From DATJPY01 sp035506135 (GTDB taxonomy: Bacteria > Myxococcota_A > UBA9160 > PR03): 42,318 nt of DNA. The notes beneath the pieces are model-generated. The model did no database searches, was not told where the DNA came from, and saw nothing but the letters and a program-made list of their open reading frames with translations. Of this stretch, positions 1 to 8,256 are shown in pieces. The stretch's first letter is position 1; each line of letters opens with the position of its first letter. The stretch spans positions 1 through 42,318 of the forward strand of contig DATJPY010000093.1 of NCBI GenBank assembly GCA_035506135.1, read 5' to 3'. The translations under genes and the position numbers were made by a program.

Positions 1-158
1 ACCAGGCCGAGCCGGCTCGCCGACTCCGCCTCGGCGGGCGCCTCGACGTGCAGCCAGCCGCTGTCGGCGGGCGTCTCCGCGGCCGGCGCCGGGAGCGCGG
101 CCCAGGCCGCCGCCAACGCGAAGGCCGCCACCGCTCGCGCAGCTCGGTGCCAGACCAC
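1..158 (-). CDS. Exported protein, N-terminal fragment
   Basis: The gene runs off the left edge, so only about 52 residues are visible. A GTG start at 158 follows an in-frame TAG at 168-170, which limits the choice of start. The translation begins VVWHRAARAVAAFALAAAW and continues to LPAPAAETPAD. A positively charged N-terminus, an alanine-rich hydrophobic stretch and an A-x-A site before ETPAD make a typical Sec signal peptide, with cleavage expected near residue 27. The mature part seen (SGWLHVEAPAEAESASRLG) is too short to assign a family. The protein is probably periplasmic or outer-membrane associated. The start and secretion signal are well supported; the function is unknown. Confidence 0.55.
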   Translation of the reverse strand, partial: MVWHRAARAVAAFALAAAWAALPAPAAETPADSGWLHVEAPAEAESASRLGL

Positions 159-239
159 GCCGCCAGTCTAGGACGCCGCTGCGGAGCTCGCAGGAATCGA
201 GCGCCCGCGGGGCGATTGAAACGGCGCGCTTGCTTCGTC

Positions 240-539
240 ATGCTGCGGCCCGTGAGCGAGAGGGTGCTCGACTACGGACTCCTCCTCGACGACCGCGGCG
301 CGGATGGCGTCGAGCGGGTGCCCGCGAGCGGCTCGTGCGCGCGCTGCGAGCGCGCTCTGGACCTCGCCTCGGCGTTCGTCGGCGGCCGCTGGTACGGCAA
401 CGCGGCCTGCGCCACCGGCGCGCCGTGTCCGCTCGACCAGCGACCGCCCGCCGTGCCCGAGCCGCGGCTGCTCTGCCGCCCGCGCCGCCACTTCCGCCGC
501 CGGCTTCCCAAGGAGCTGCGCGCGGCGGAGCGCAATTAG
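240..539 (+). CDS. Small cysteine-containing conserved-type protein
   Basis: This 99-residue protein starts at ATG 240. Third codon positions are almost all G or C, as in the clear genes around it, which supports real coding. It has a C-x2-C pair (SCARCERA, about residues 36-39), two further cysteines (AACATGAPC) and a late LLCRPRRHF, arranged like a small zinc-ribbon or metal-binding protein, with an arginine-rich tail. No signal peptide or membrane segment is present. Its stop overlaps the stop of the convergent glutathione transferase by four bases. I do not recognise the family; metal binding is inferred from the cysteine spacing only. Confidence 0.55.
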   Translation: MLRPVSERVLDYGLLLDDRGADGVERVPASGSCARCERALDLASAFVGGRWYGNAACATGAPCPLDQRPPAVPEPRLLCRPRRHFRRRLPKELRAAERN

Positions 540-1174
540 CGCCGCCCGCGGAGCTCCTTGGCGAGCTCGTAGCCGCGCCGCAGCGCCGGCCGCTCCTTCA
601 GCGCATCGTACCAGCGGCGCAGGTTCGGGAAGCGCTCGAGCGGGATGCCCTGCGCCTTCCACGTCACGATCCACGGCCAGCAGGCCATGTCTGCAATCGA
701 GTACTCGCCGCATACGTGCGCGCGGCCCTCGAGGCGGCGGTCGAGCACGCCGTAGAGGCGCTCGGTCTCGCGGCGGTAGCGCTCGATCGCGTAGGGGAGC
801 TTCTCCTGCGCATACAGCGCGAAGTGTCCGTGCTGGCCGAGCATCGGACCGAGGCCGCCGACCTGCCACATCAGCCACTGGATCACGTCGATGCGGCCGC
901 GCGGATCGGCGGGCAGGAAGCGCCCGCTCTTGGAGGCGAGGTAGAGCAGGATCGCGCCGGACTCGAAGACCGGGATCGGGGGACCGCCGCCCTCCGGGTC
1001 GCGATCCACGATGGCCGGCATGCGCGCGTTCGGACTGATGGCGACGAACGAGGCCTCGAACTGCTCGCCGTGCCCGATGTCCACCGGGAGCACGTGATAG
1101 GGGAGCCCCATCTCCTCGAGGGCGATCGAGATCTTCCAGCCGTTGGGCGTGGGCCAGTAGTAGAGATCGATCAT
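536..1174 (-). CDS. Glutathione S-transferase, YfcG/Nu-like
   Basis: A 212-residue cytosolic glutathione transferase. The N-terminal thioredoxin-fold domain (about residues 1-88) begins MIDLYYWPTPNGWK; the TPNG-x-K motif is typical of the YfcG/Ure2p-like group, which reduces disulfides or conjugates glutathione using a Thr/Asn rather than a Tyr. The glutathione-binding FESGAILLYLA follows near residue 75. The C-terminal helical domain carries GEYSIADMACWPW. ATG 1174 was preferred to GTG 1192 because the paralogue at 12718-13383 begins at the same aligned position. The gene stands alone on its strand between convergent and divergent neighbours. The physiological substrate cannot be read from the sequence. 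Confidence 0.88.
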   Translation of the reverse strand: MIDLYYWPTPNGWKISIALEEMGLPYHVLPVDIGHGEQFEASFVAISPNARMPAIVDRDPEGGGPPIPVFESGAILLYLASKSGRFLPADPRGRIDVIQWLMWQVGGLGPMLGQHGHFALYAQEKLPYAIERYRRETERLYGVLDRRLEGRAHVCGEYSIADMACWPWIVTWKAQGIPLERFPNLRRWYDALKERPALRRGYELAKELRGRR

Positions 1175-1252
1175 CGACGGGCGCCGCCGCACGGCACGGT
1201 ATCCCCCTCCGCGCCGGCCGGATTGTGCCAGACTCTCCGCCGGCCGGGAGGC

Positions 1253-2365
1253 CTACGCGTAGTGGGAGCGGCGCTTCACCACGAGCGAGCGATCGAGCTC
1301 GAAGATGGGGACCTTCCGCCAGCCCGCCGGCGCCTCGGGATCGGCCGCCTCGCCGGACTTCGCCCGCACGAACTTGTGGCCGAGGAGGCGGGTGTCGAGG
1401 ATGCCGACGTCCTCGCGGGCCGGGTGGTCGCGGCGCGCCAGGATCTCGGTCGCGGCGAACACGGTGTCGCCGGCGAAGAGCGGCGCGGTGTGGCGGCCCG
1501 TGCGGTAGACCAGGTCGGCGAGCGCGTTGTCGCCCACGTTCGGGCAGGAGAGGCCGAGGCACAGCACGAACGGGATGCCGCCGAAGATGATCAGCTCGCC
1601 GCCGACATACTGCTCCGGGTCGAGATCGATCATGAACTGGTTGCAGTGCACCTGGCTCGTGTTGTCGAGCACCGCGGTCAGATGGATGTGCTCGGAGGTC
1701 ATGGTGCGGCCGCGCGAGTGCTCGATGCGCGTGCCGGGCTCGAAGTCCTCGAAGTACGTGTCGGCGTTGCTCAGGTGGGCGAGGGCCTTGTAGTCGCGGG
1801 TGCGGTCGTACCGCGGCAGCCAGAGCTCGCAGTCGACGGCCTCCGGCTCGAGCTGTCCCGCGTGCAGCTCGGCGGACTCGTCCCGCTTCCAGACCTGCAC
1901 CTTTCGCTGCCAGGTGAGCACCACGGCCTCGTCGCGCGCGCCGCGGTTCTTGCGCGCCGTCGACTGCACGTGCACCACGCCGAGCCGCGGGTTCGACCGG
2001 GAGCCGGTGACGCCGAGCACGCGCGTCTCGACCTCGATCGTGTCGCCGACGTAGACCGGCGCGCCGAAGCGCATGTCGATGTACTCGAGGTTGGCGCGCG
2101 CGTTCTCGGACACGTCCTCCACGGTCTGGCTGAACGCCACCAGCATCACCAGGCCGGGGGGACACACGAGCCCGTCGAAGCCGTAGGCGCGCGCGTAGCG
2201 CGCGTTCTTCGCCAGCGGGTGGGTCGTCATCGAGAACTCGGTGAAGGTGGTGAAGAGCCCCTCGGTGACGGTCTTGCCGCCCTTGTGCCGGAACACGTGG
2301 CCGGGGACGAAGTCCTCGAGGAAGTTGCCGATCGATTTCCGGAGGACGCGCGGCGGGCCGGACAC
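1253..2365 (-). CDS. Double MaoC (hotdog) hydratase, mesaconyl-CoA hydratase-like
   Basis: A 370-residue protein with two MaoC-type hotdog units. The N-terminal half has the sequence style of beta-methylmalyl-CoA dehydratase/mesaconyl-CoA hydratase (GNFLEDFVPG; VEDVSENARANLEYIDMRF; PVYVGDTIEVETRV). The second half is another hotdog with YFEDFEPGTRIEHSRGRTMT and HLTAVLDNTSQVHCN. Such enzymes hydrate or dehydrate a C4-C5 branched acyl-CoA in the ethylmalonyl-CoA, 3-hydroxypropionate or related routes. The GTG start at 2365 has a GAGGAG ribosome-binding site five bases upstream. It is divergent from nrdJ (97 bases between them). No other gene of those pathways is adjacent, so the exact substrate is uncertain; a broader role as acyl-CoA dehydratase is possible. 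Confidence 0.75.
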   Translation of the reverse strand: MSGPPRVLRKSIGNFLEDFVPGHVFRHKGGKTVTEGLFTTFTEFSMTTHPLAKNARYARAYGFDGLVCPPGLVMLVAFSQTVEDVSENARANLEYIDMRFGAPVYVGDTIEVETRVLGVTGSRSNPRLGVVHVQSTARKNRGARDEAVVLTWQRKVQVWKRDESAELHAGQLEPEAVDCELWLPRYDRTRDYKALAHLSNADTYFEDFEPGTRIEHSRGRTMTSEHIHLTAVLDNTSQVHCNQFMIDLDPEQYVGGELIIFGGIPFVLCLGLSCPNVGDNALADLVYRTGRHTAPLFAGDTVFAATEILARRDHPAREDVGILDTRLLGHKFVRAKSGEAADPEAPAGWRKVPIFELDRSLVVKRRSHYA

Positions 2366-2462
2366 GTGGACTCCTCGGGTGCGGATCGGGCGCGGAGTCT
2401 ACCCGCGTCGTCGTCGTCCGCCACGCGCGCAGCCGCAGAGCGGACTGGCTACCCTGCACTCG

Positions 2463-4217
2463 ATGCAGCCGCTCACCCCGAACGCGCAGCGCGTGCTCGA
2501 GGCCCGCTACCTGGCGCGTGACGCGGCGGGTCGCATCGTCGAGGACTGGGACGGCCTGTGTCACCGGGTCGCACGCGGCGTGGCCGAAGCCGAGCGCGAG
2601 CTCGGCGGCGAGGCCGAGCGCTTCGGGGACGCGTGGTTCCAGGCGCTCCGCCGCCGCGAGTTCCTGCCGAACTCGCCGACCCTGATGAACGCCGGTACCG
2701 AGATCGGCCAGCTCGCGGCCTGCTTCGTGCTGCCCGTCGAGGACACGCTCGAGGGCGTCTTCGAGGCGGTGAAGCGCATGGCCGTGATCCACCAGTCCGG
2801 CGGGGGCACCGGCTTCTGCTTCTCCTCGCTGCGCCCGGCGGGCGACACCGTCCAGGGTACGCCCGGCGTCGCCTCCGGCCCGGTCGCCTTCATGGGCGTG
2901 TTCGATGCGGCGACGGCCGTGGTGAAGCAGGGCGGTCGCCGGCGGGGCGCGAACATGGGCGTGCTGCGCATCGACCACCCCGACGTCGTCGAGTTCGTGC
3001 GCGCCAAGTCGGAGCGCGAGCGGCTCACCAACTTCAACATCTCGCTGACCGCGTCCGACGCATTCTTCGAGGCGGCCCTCGCGGGGCGCCGCTTCGATCT
3101 GGTGAACCCGCGCGACGGCCGCGCCGTCCGCTCGCTCGACGCGCGCTGGCTGCTCGACGAGATCGCGCACTATGCGTGGGCCACCGGCGACCCCGGCCTG
3201 ATCTTCATCGACGCGGTGAACCGCGCCAACCCGACGCCGCAGCTCGGACCGCTGACGGCGACCAATCCCTGCGGCGAGCTGCCGCTGCTCCCGAACGAGG
3301 CGTGCAACCTCGGATCGCTTCGCCTCGACGCCTTCGCCCGCGACGGCGCCATCGACTGGGACGCGCTCGACGGCGCCGTCGACCTCGCGGTGCGCTTCCT
3401 CGACGACGTGATCGAGGCGAGCCGCTATCCGTTCGCGGAGATCGCGGCGACCGTGCGCGGCAACCGCAAGATCGGGCTCGGTGTGATGGGCTTCGCGGAC
3501 CTGCTCGTCGATCTCGGCATCCCGTACGACGACGCGGCCGCGGTGGCGCTCGGCGATCGGCTCATGGCCCGCATCCGCGCGCGCGCCGAGGCGGCGTCTG
3601 CCCGGCTGGCGGACGAGCGGGGCGTCTTCCCGAACTGGGAGGGATCGCGCGCGGCCGCGCGCGGGCTCCGCCTGCGCAACGCGACGGTCACCTCGATCGC
3701 GCCGACCGGGACGATCTCGATCCTGGCCGGTTGCGCCGGCGGGATCGAGCCGCTCTTCGCGCTGGCCTTCGTTCGCCACGTGCTGGACGGCGAGCGGCTC
3801 GCGGAGGTCAACCCGCGCTTCGAGGCCGCGCTGCAGCGGAGCGGCGCCTTCTGCGACGCGCTGGTGCAGCGGGTCCGCACGGAGGGGTCGGCGCGCGGCA
3901 TTCCCGAGCTGCCCGCGGAGATCCGGCGGCTCTTCCCGACCGCCTACGACGTGGCCCCGGCGCAACACCTCGAGGTGCAGGAGGCCTTCCAGCGACACGT
4001 CGACAACGCGGTCTCGAAGACGATCAACCTGCCCCACGAGGCGACACCGGGCGACGTGCGCGAGATCTTCGTCTCGGCGTGGCGCCGCGGCCTCAAGGGT
4101 GTGACCGTCTTCCGCGAGGGCTCGAAGGGAGCCGCCGTGCTGGTGCGGGGTGAGGGCGGAGCGCTCGAGGTGCCCGACCACTACGCCGGCGACTGCAGCG
4201 ACGCGCTCTGCGGTTAG
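2463..4217 (+). CDS. nrdJ: Class II (B12-dependent) ribonucleotide reductase
   Basis: A 584-residue adenosylcobalamin-dependent ribonucleoside-diphosphate reductase that makes deoxyribonucleotides without oxygen or a separate radical subunit. Visible signatures include FLPNSPTLMNAG, the first redox cysteine in QLAACFVLP (C87), SGGGTGFCFSSLRP, the active-site triad in NPCGEL (N268, C270, E272), NEACNLGSL, APTGTISILAGCAGGIEP and KTINLPHEAT. The C-terminus ends with a C-x4-C pair (CSDALCG, C578 and C583), the swinging arm that re-reduces the active site. There is no ATP-cone at the N-terminus, so it is the short form. ATG 2463 places the start just before the first conserved helix; longer in-frame starts overlap the divergent gene. 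The enzyme needs cobalamin, and the window also has a cobalamin-riboswitch-controlled receptor near 31 kb. Confidence 0.95.
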   Translation: MQPLTPNAQRVLEARYLARDAAGRIVEDWDGLCHRVARGVAEAERELGGEAERFGDAWFQALRRREFLPNSPTLMNAGTEIGQLAACFVLPVEDTLEGVFEAVKRMAVIHQSGGGTGFCFSSLRPAGDTVQGTPGVASGPVAFMGVFDAATAVVKQGGRRRGANMGVLRIDHPDVVEFVRAKSERERLTNFNISLTASDAFFEAALAGRRFDLVNPRDGRAVRSLDARWLLDEIAHYAWATGDPGLIFIDAVNRANPTPQLGPLTATNPCGELPLLPNEACNLGSLRLDAFARDGAIDWDALDGAVDLAVRFLDDVIEASRYPFAEIAATVRGNRKIGLGVMGFADLLVDLGIPYDDAAAVALGDRLMARIRARAEAASARLADERGVFPNWEGSRAAARGLRLRNATVTSIAPTGTISILAGCAGGIEPLFALAFVRHVLDGERLAEVNPRFEAALQRSGAFCDALVQRVRTEGSARGIPELPAEIRRLFPTAYDVAPAQHLEVQEAFQRHVDNAVSKTINLPHEATPGDVREIFVSAWRRGLKGVTVFREGSKGAAVLVRGEGGALEVPDHYAGDCSDALCG

Positions 4218-4253
4218 CGCGGGGCGCGGCCCTTCGCCTATCCTGCGCCCTCC

Positions 4254-5387
4254 ATGCTCGTCGCCGTCCCGAAGGAGAGCGCACCCGGCGAGCGCCGGGT
4301 GGCGCTGGTGCCGGACACGGTGCGCGTGCTCGCGCGCGCCGGCTTCGAGATCGCCGTGGAGGCGGGGGCGGGCACCGCCGCCGGCTACGACGACGCGGCC
4401 TATGAGGCGGCCGGGGCGCGGCTCGAAGCGGACGCGGCCCAGCTCGCGGCGAAGTCCGACTGCACGCTCCGGGTGCAGGCTCCGAGCGAACGCGAGATCG
4501 CGTCGCTGCGCCGCGGCTCGCTGCTGATCGGCTTCCTGCGCCCGCTCGATCAGCCGGCGCTGGCCACGCAGCTCGCGGCCGCCGGGGTGACGAGCTTCGC
4601 GGTCGAGTTGGTGCCGCGCACCACGCGCGCGCAGGCGATGGACGCGCTCTCGTCGCAGGCCTCGCTCGCCGGCTACCGGGCCGTCCTGCTCGCCGCGGTC
4701 GAGCTCGGCAAGATCTTCCCGATGATGACGACCGCGGCCGGCACGATCGCGGCGGCGCGCGTGCTGGTGATCGGAGCCGGCGTGGCGGGGCTGCAGGCGA
4801 TCGCGACCGCGCGCCGCCTCGGCGCGCAGGTCGAGGCCTACGACACGCGGCCCGCCGTGAAGGAGCAGGTCGAGAGCCTGGGCGCGCGCTTCATCGAGCT
4901 CGCGCTGGATACGCGCGACGCCGAGGGCGCAGGCGGCTACGCCCGGGCGCAGAGCGACGAGTTCCTCGCCAGGCAGCGCGAGCTCCTGGGGGAGCGGGTG
5001 CGCGCGGCGGACGCCGTCATCACCACCGCGCTGGTCCCGGGCGCCCGGGCTCCGCTCCTGATCGACGCCTCCGTCGTGTCGGGGATGCGCCGCGGCTCGG
5101 TCATCGTCGACCTCGCGGCGGCGAACGGCGGCAACTGCGGCCTGACCCGTCCCGACGAGGTCGTCGCGGCCGGCGGCGTCACGGTGCTCGGTCCCACCAA
5201 CCTCGCGTCGCAGGCCGCGCACGACGCGAGCCGCGTCTACGCCCGCAACCTGGCCGCGCTCCTGCAGCATCTGGTGAAGGACGGCGCCGTGAAGCTCGAC
5301 CTCGAGGACGAGATCACGCGCGGCGCGCTGCTCACGTACGAGGGGCGCGTCGCGAACGAGGCGGTGAGGGCGAAGCTGGGGGCCTGA
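4254..5387 (+). CDS. pntAA: NAD(P) transhydrogenase alpha subunit, part 1 (orphan)
   Basis: A 377-residue soluble NAD(H)-binding subunit (domain I) of proton-translocating transhydrogenase. It begins MLVAVPKESAPGERRVALVP, then has the family signature RAQAMDALSSQASLAGYRAVL (about residues 124-144), the nucleotide-binding VLVIGAGVAGLQAIATARRLGAQ and YDTRP. It ends with DEITRGALLTYEG. This distinguishes it from alanine dehydrogenase. It lies 36 bases after nrdJ on the same strand and may be co-transcribed. The membrane partners PntAB and PntB, normally next to it, are absent: the next gene is on the other strand. Either they lie elsewhere or this copy works without them. Confidence 0.9.
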   Translation: MLVAVPKESAPGERRVALVPDTVRVLARAGFEIAVEAGAGTAAGYDDAAYEAAGARLEADAAQLAAKSDCTLRVQAPSEREIASLRRGSLLIGFLRPLDQPALATQLAAAGVTSFAVELVPRTTRAQAMDALSSQASLAGYRAVLLAAVELGKIFPMMTTAAGTIAAARVLVIGAGVAGLQAIATARRLGAQVEAYDTRPAVKEQVESLGARFIELALDTRDAEGAGGYARAQSDEFLARQRELLGERVRAADAVITTALVPGARAPLLIDASVVSGMRRGSVIVDLAAANGGNCGLTRPDEVVAAGGVTVLGPTNLASQAAHDASRVYARNLAALLQHLVKDGAVKLDLEDEITRGALLTYEGRVANEAVRAKLGA

Positions 5388-5422
5388 GCTCGAGGCTCGC
5401 GGTTGCAGCCGCGCGCGGGAGG

Positions 5423-6211
5423 CTATCTGCTCCGCGCCTTCTCCCGCTCGAGGAACGCTTCGACCAGCGCCGGGGGGCCGGCGGCCATGCCGGCGTCGAT
5501 CAGGGTCTTCGCCTGATTGTAGACGCGGCGCGCGCCGTCGAAGCCGACGTAGAGGCCGCCCGCCTCGCGCACCAGCACGTCGCCGGCGCACACGTCCCAC
5601 TCGTTCTTCGGCGCCACCGAGACGTTGAGATCGCCCTCGGCCGCGGCGATGCAGGCGAGCTTCCAGGCGATCGAGCCGACCGGGCGCAGCTCCTTGAACC
5701 AGCCCTCGTACGGCTCGAACTGGCCGCGCGAGATCTCGGTCCGGCTCGCGATCACCACCGCGTCGGCCAGCTTCGCGACGCGCGACGCGTGAACGCGTCG
5801 GCCGTCGCGGAAGGCGCCGCCTCCGCGGCGCGCCCAGATCGCGGTCCGGGCCGCCGGGTTCAGGATCACGCCCACGACGGGCTCCCCGCCCTCCGCCAGC
5901 GCGATCGAGACGCCGAACTCGGGGATGCGCCGGGTGAACTCCTTGGTGCCGTCCATCGGGTCGACGATCCAGACGCGCTCGCGCGCGAGCCGGGTGGCGT
6001 CGTCGGCCGTCTCCTCCGAGAGGATCGCGTCGCCCGGGAAGGCGCCGCGCAGGCGGGAGGCGATGGCCCGATCCGACTCGAGGTCGGCGAGCGTGAGCGG
6101 GTTGTCCTTCGACTTCTCCCAGTGCCCCGTATCGCTCTGGTAGTGGCGCAGCAGGATGGCGCCCGCCTCGCGGGCGGCCTCGAGCGCGACGTCGAGCTCG
6201 CGTTCGTACAT
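5423..6211 (-). CDS. cysQ: CysQ-like 3'(2'),5'-bisphosphate nucleotidase
   Basis: A 262-residue inositol-monophosphatase-fold enzyme. Metal-binding motifs are in order: SEET (residues about 71-74), the CysQ-type WIVDPMDGTKEF, and WDVCAGDVLVREAGG near residue 210. CysQ removes the 3' phosphate from PAP, a by-product of sulfate assimilation and sulfotransfer; related enzymes act on inositol or histidinol phosphates, so substrate is inferred from the DP-M-DGTKEF form. The ATG at 6211 overlaps the TGA of the upstream amidohydrolase (TGATG), implying translational coupling. The stop at 5423 converges on pntAA after a short gap containing a weak GC hairpin. Confidence 0.8.
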   Translation of the reverse strand: MYERELDVALEAAREAGAILLRHYQSDTGHWEKSKDNPLTLADLESDRAIASRLRGAFPGDAILSEETADDATRLARERVWIVDPMDGTKEFTRRIPEFGVSIALAEGGEPVVGVILNPAARTAIWARRGGGAFRDGRRVHASRVAKLADAVVIASRTEISRGQFEPYEGWFKELRPVGSIAWKLACIAAAEGDLNVSVAPKNEWDVCAGDVLVREAGGLYVGFDGARRVYNQAKTLIDAGMAAGPPALVEAFLEREKARSR

Positions 6212-7332
6212 CAGCCGCCGGCCGTGCTCGCGGGGATCCCGATGCCGAAGAGCCGGCTCGCGTTGCCGCCGAGCACGCGCGCGCGCGCGTCCGGCGGGAG
6301 CTCCGACAACGTCTCGAGCGTCGTCTCCAGGACGCCCGGGAAGCGCGCATCGGGATGCGGATAGTCGGAGGCCCAGGCCACGCAGCCGTCGCCGAAGCGC
6401 TCGACGACATGGGCGGTCTCCTCCTCGTCGGGCTCGCACGAGACGAAGCACTGCCGGGTGAAGGACTCCGAGGGCCGGAGCTGCAGCTCGGGGAAGCTCG
6501 ATCGCCAGGTCTCGTAGTGTCCGTCGAGCCGGTCGAGCAGGTACGGCAGCCAGCCGCAGCCCGCCTCGAGGAACGCGAAGCGGAGGCGCGGGTGGCGCTC
6601 GATCGCGCCGCTCATGAGCAGGCCCGACACCGCGGCCATCTGCTCGAAGGGATGGGAGAGGGCGTGGAGCGCCAGGGGATTCTCGAAGCGCTCGCGCGCG
6701 AGCGTGGGGAGCGAGTCCGAGAGACCCTCGTGCACGGTGACGGCAACGCCCAGCGACTCGGCGCAGGCCCAGAGCGGCTCGTAGGCGGGGTCGTGGATCG
6801 GCCGGCCCGCGTAGGGGTTGGGCCGGAAGAAGGCGCCGCGGAAGCCGTGGCGCTCGGTCGCGCGCTCGAGCTCGCGTACCGAGAGCGCGACGTCGCGCAG
6901 CGGGAGCAGCGTCACGCCGAACAGCCGGTCCGGTGCCGGACGGCAGTAGTCGGCGAGCCAGTCGTTGTAGGCGCGGCAGAGCGCGGCGTCGAGCGCGAGG
7001 TCCGAGGTCTCGCAGAAGAAGAACGCCATCGAAGGGAACAACACCGCGGCATCGATGCCCTCGGCGTCCATGTCGGCGAGCCGCTGCTTCGGGTCCCATC
7101 CGCCCGCGAGCGCCGCGCGGCCGATGCCGCCCGTGGTGGCCTTCGTCAGCTCGACCCCGAGCCGGCCCGTCCAGACGTCGCCGACGCGGATGCCGGGCCT
7201 GCCGTGCTCGTCCATCCCGAAGCGGGGCGCCCGTTCGCGGAAGGCCGGCTCGAGATACTCGGGCCAGATCGTGGGCAGCTCGAGGACGTGTCCATCCGCA
7301 TCGATCACCGGGCAGCCAGCCTGCTTGCTCAT
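6211..7332 (-). CDS. Amidohydrolase family 2 protein (metal-dependent hydrolase)
   Basis: A 373-residue TIM-barrel amidohydrolase of the Amidohydro_2 (ACMSD/gamma-resorcylate decarboxylase-like) superfamily. It opens with the metal-site strand CPVIDADGHVLE, then has VTVHEG (barrel histidine), FLEAGCGWLPYLLDRLDGH and ASDYPHPD, whose aspartate normally ligands the metal. It may hydrolyse or decarboxylate an aromatic or acyl substrate. The ATG at 7332 has a strong GAGGGGG ribosome site six bases upstream and is preferred over a more upstream in-frame start at 7353. It is translationally coupled to the downstream CysQ-like gene and divergent from the dienelactone hydrolase gene. Substrate unknown. 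Confidence 0.85.
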   Translation of the reverse strand: MSKQAGCPVIDADGHVLELPTIWPEYLEPAFRERAPRFGMDEHGRPGIRVGDVWTGRLGVELTKATTGGIGRAALAGGWDPKQRLADMDAEGIDAAVLFPSMAFFFCETSDLALDAALCRAYNDWLADYCRPAPDRLFGVTLLPLRDVALSVRELERATERHGFRGAFFRPNPYAGRPIHDPAYEPLWACAESLGVAVTVHEGLSDSLPTLARERFENPLALHALSHPFEQMAAVSGLLMSGAIERHPRLRFAFLEAGCGWLPYLLDRLDGHYETWRSSFPELQLRPSESFTRQCFVSCEPDEEETAHVVERFGDGCVAWASDYPHPDARFPGVLETTLETLSELPPDARARVLGGNASRLFGIGIPASTAGG

Positions 7333-7421
7333 GCTTCCCCCTCTCGATCGCATCGTAACCGGCTCTCACGGGTTGTCGCCTCCCCTCGGCGCGAAGAATG
7401 CCGCGCTAGCATCGGCGCACC

Positions 7422-8141
7422 TTGCAGACCGCGGAGATCGAGCTCGGCTACCTCGCTCATCCGGAGGGCGGACCCCACCCGGGCGTCGTGCTGATCCCCG
7501 ACGTTCGTGGGCTCTACGACCACTACCGCGAGCTCGCGCGGCGGCTGGCGGGCGAGGGCTTCGCGGTGCTCGCGGTGAACCTCTATCGCCGCGAGGGCGC
7601 GGTCGAGATCACCGATCCGGGCCGCTGGATCCGCGGTCTCGACGACCGCCGCGTGCTCGCCGACGTGCAGGCCGCGATCGACCACCTCGCCGCGCACCCC
7701 TCGGCGGCCGGGCGACGCCTCGGCGTGACGGGCTTCTGCATGGGCGGGCAGTACACGCTGCTGTCCTCGGCGGGATGCAGCGGCCTCTCGGCCGCCGTCG
7801 CCTACTACGGGATGCTCTCGCACGAGCGGGGGCTTCTCGCGCCTGCCGCCGGCGAATCGCTGGATCCCGCTCGGAAGCCGCGCTCTCCGCTCGACGCCGC
7901 CGCGTCCGCACGCTGCCCCGTGCTGGGGCTCTTCGGCCGCGACGATCCCTTCGTCGCCGTCGAGGACGTGCGCGCCCTCGAGCGCCAGCTCGAGAAGTCC
8001 GGCCAGCCGCACGAGGTCGTCCTCTACGAGGGCGCCGGCCACGCCTTCATGAACGACACGCGACCCGAGATGTACCGGCCCGAGGTCGCGCGCGACGCAT
8101 GGGCTCGGACGCTCGGGTGGTTCCGGCGGCATCTCGGCTAG
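7422..8141 (+). CDS. Dienelactone hydrolase family protein
   Basis: A 239-residue alpha/beta hydrolase. The catalytic triad is visible: nucleophilic cysteine in GFCMGGQ (about residue 107), aspartate in FGRDDPFV and histidine in GAGHAFMND. Dienelactone hydrolases open lactone intermediates of chlorocatechol degradation, but this large family includes many enzymes of unknown substrate. The start is TTG at 7422: an in-frame TAG at 7407-7409 leaves no ATG or GTG before the conserved N-terminus. No clear ribosome site precedes it. A perfect hairpin begins directly after the stop codon. Confidence 0.85.
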   Translation: MQTAEIELGYLAHPEGGPHPGVVLIPDVRGLYDHYRELARRLAGEGFAVLAVNLYRREGAVEITDPGRWIRGLDDRRVLADVQAAIDHLAAHPSAAGRRLGVTGFCMGGQYTLLSSAGCSGLSAAVAYYGMLSHERGLLAPAAGESLDPARKPRSPLDAAASARCPVLGLFGRDDPFVAVEDVRALERQLEKSGQPHEVVLYEGAGHAFMNDTRPEMYRPEVARDAWARTLGWFRRHLG

Positions 8142-8165
8142 GAGGCCGACTCGGGAGTCGGCCTC
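8142..8165. terminator. Perfect inverted repeat between convergent genes
   Basis: Two 11-base arms, GAGGCCGACTC and its exact reverse complement GAGTCGGCCTC, are separated by two bases, giving a 10 bp stem with a four-base loop. It starts at the first base after the dienelactone hydrolase stop and could end transcription from either side of this convergent junction. There is no T-run on either strand, so it is not a canonical intrinsic terminator; RNA-end stabilisation is an alternative. Confidence 0.5.
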
Positions 8166-8171
8166 CGCGCA

Positions 8172-8256
8172 GCTGCAAGCCGCGGCGGCGCGCAGCGAGC
8201 CGAGGGCGAGCGAAGCTCACCGGGTGGGAGTCCGCGGAGCCGAGCGAAGTCAGCAG
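8172..8256 (+). repeat. Dispersed hairpin repeat, copy A (composite)
   Basis: This intergenic copy contains GCAAG, a short GC stem (GCCG/CGGC), then GCGCAGCGAGCCGAGGGC and GAGCGAAG, followed by a second partial unit at 8234-8256 with GAGCCGAGCGAAGTCAGCAG. The same core occurs at 11654-11703, 11979-12046 and, inverted, at 16963-17028. The second unit ends exactly at the stop codon of the minus-strand PAS gene. Confidence 0.7.

Noticed and set aside
5394..5415. Terminator hairpin between pntAA and the CysQ-like gene
   Set aside because: Only a five-base GC stem with no T-run, which is common by chance at this GC content.
168..6410. A 2,080-codon open frame on the minus strand
   Set aside because: It runs antisense or out of frame through nrdJ, pntAA and other clear genes, has no domain and is arginine/alanine-rich, which is the expected artefact of very high GC.
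5423..7369. Single 648-codon frame joining the amidohydrolase and CysQ-like regions
   Set aside because: The upstream half is out of frame with the real amidohydrolase, which ends at 6211 with TGATG; two separate genes explain the region fully.
8142..8165. Canonical intrinsic terminator
   Set aside because: The stem is perfect but no T-run follows on either strand; kept only as a hairpin with possible terminator function.
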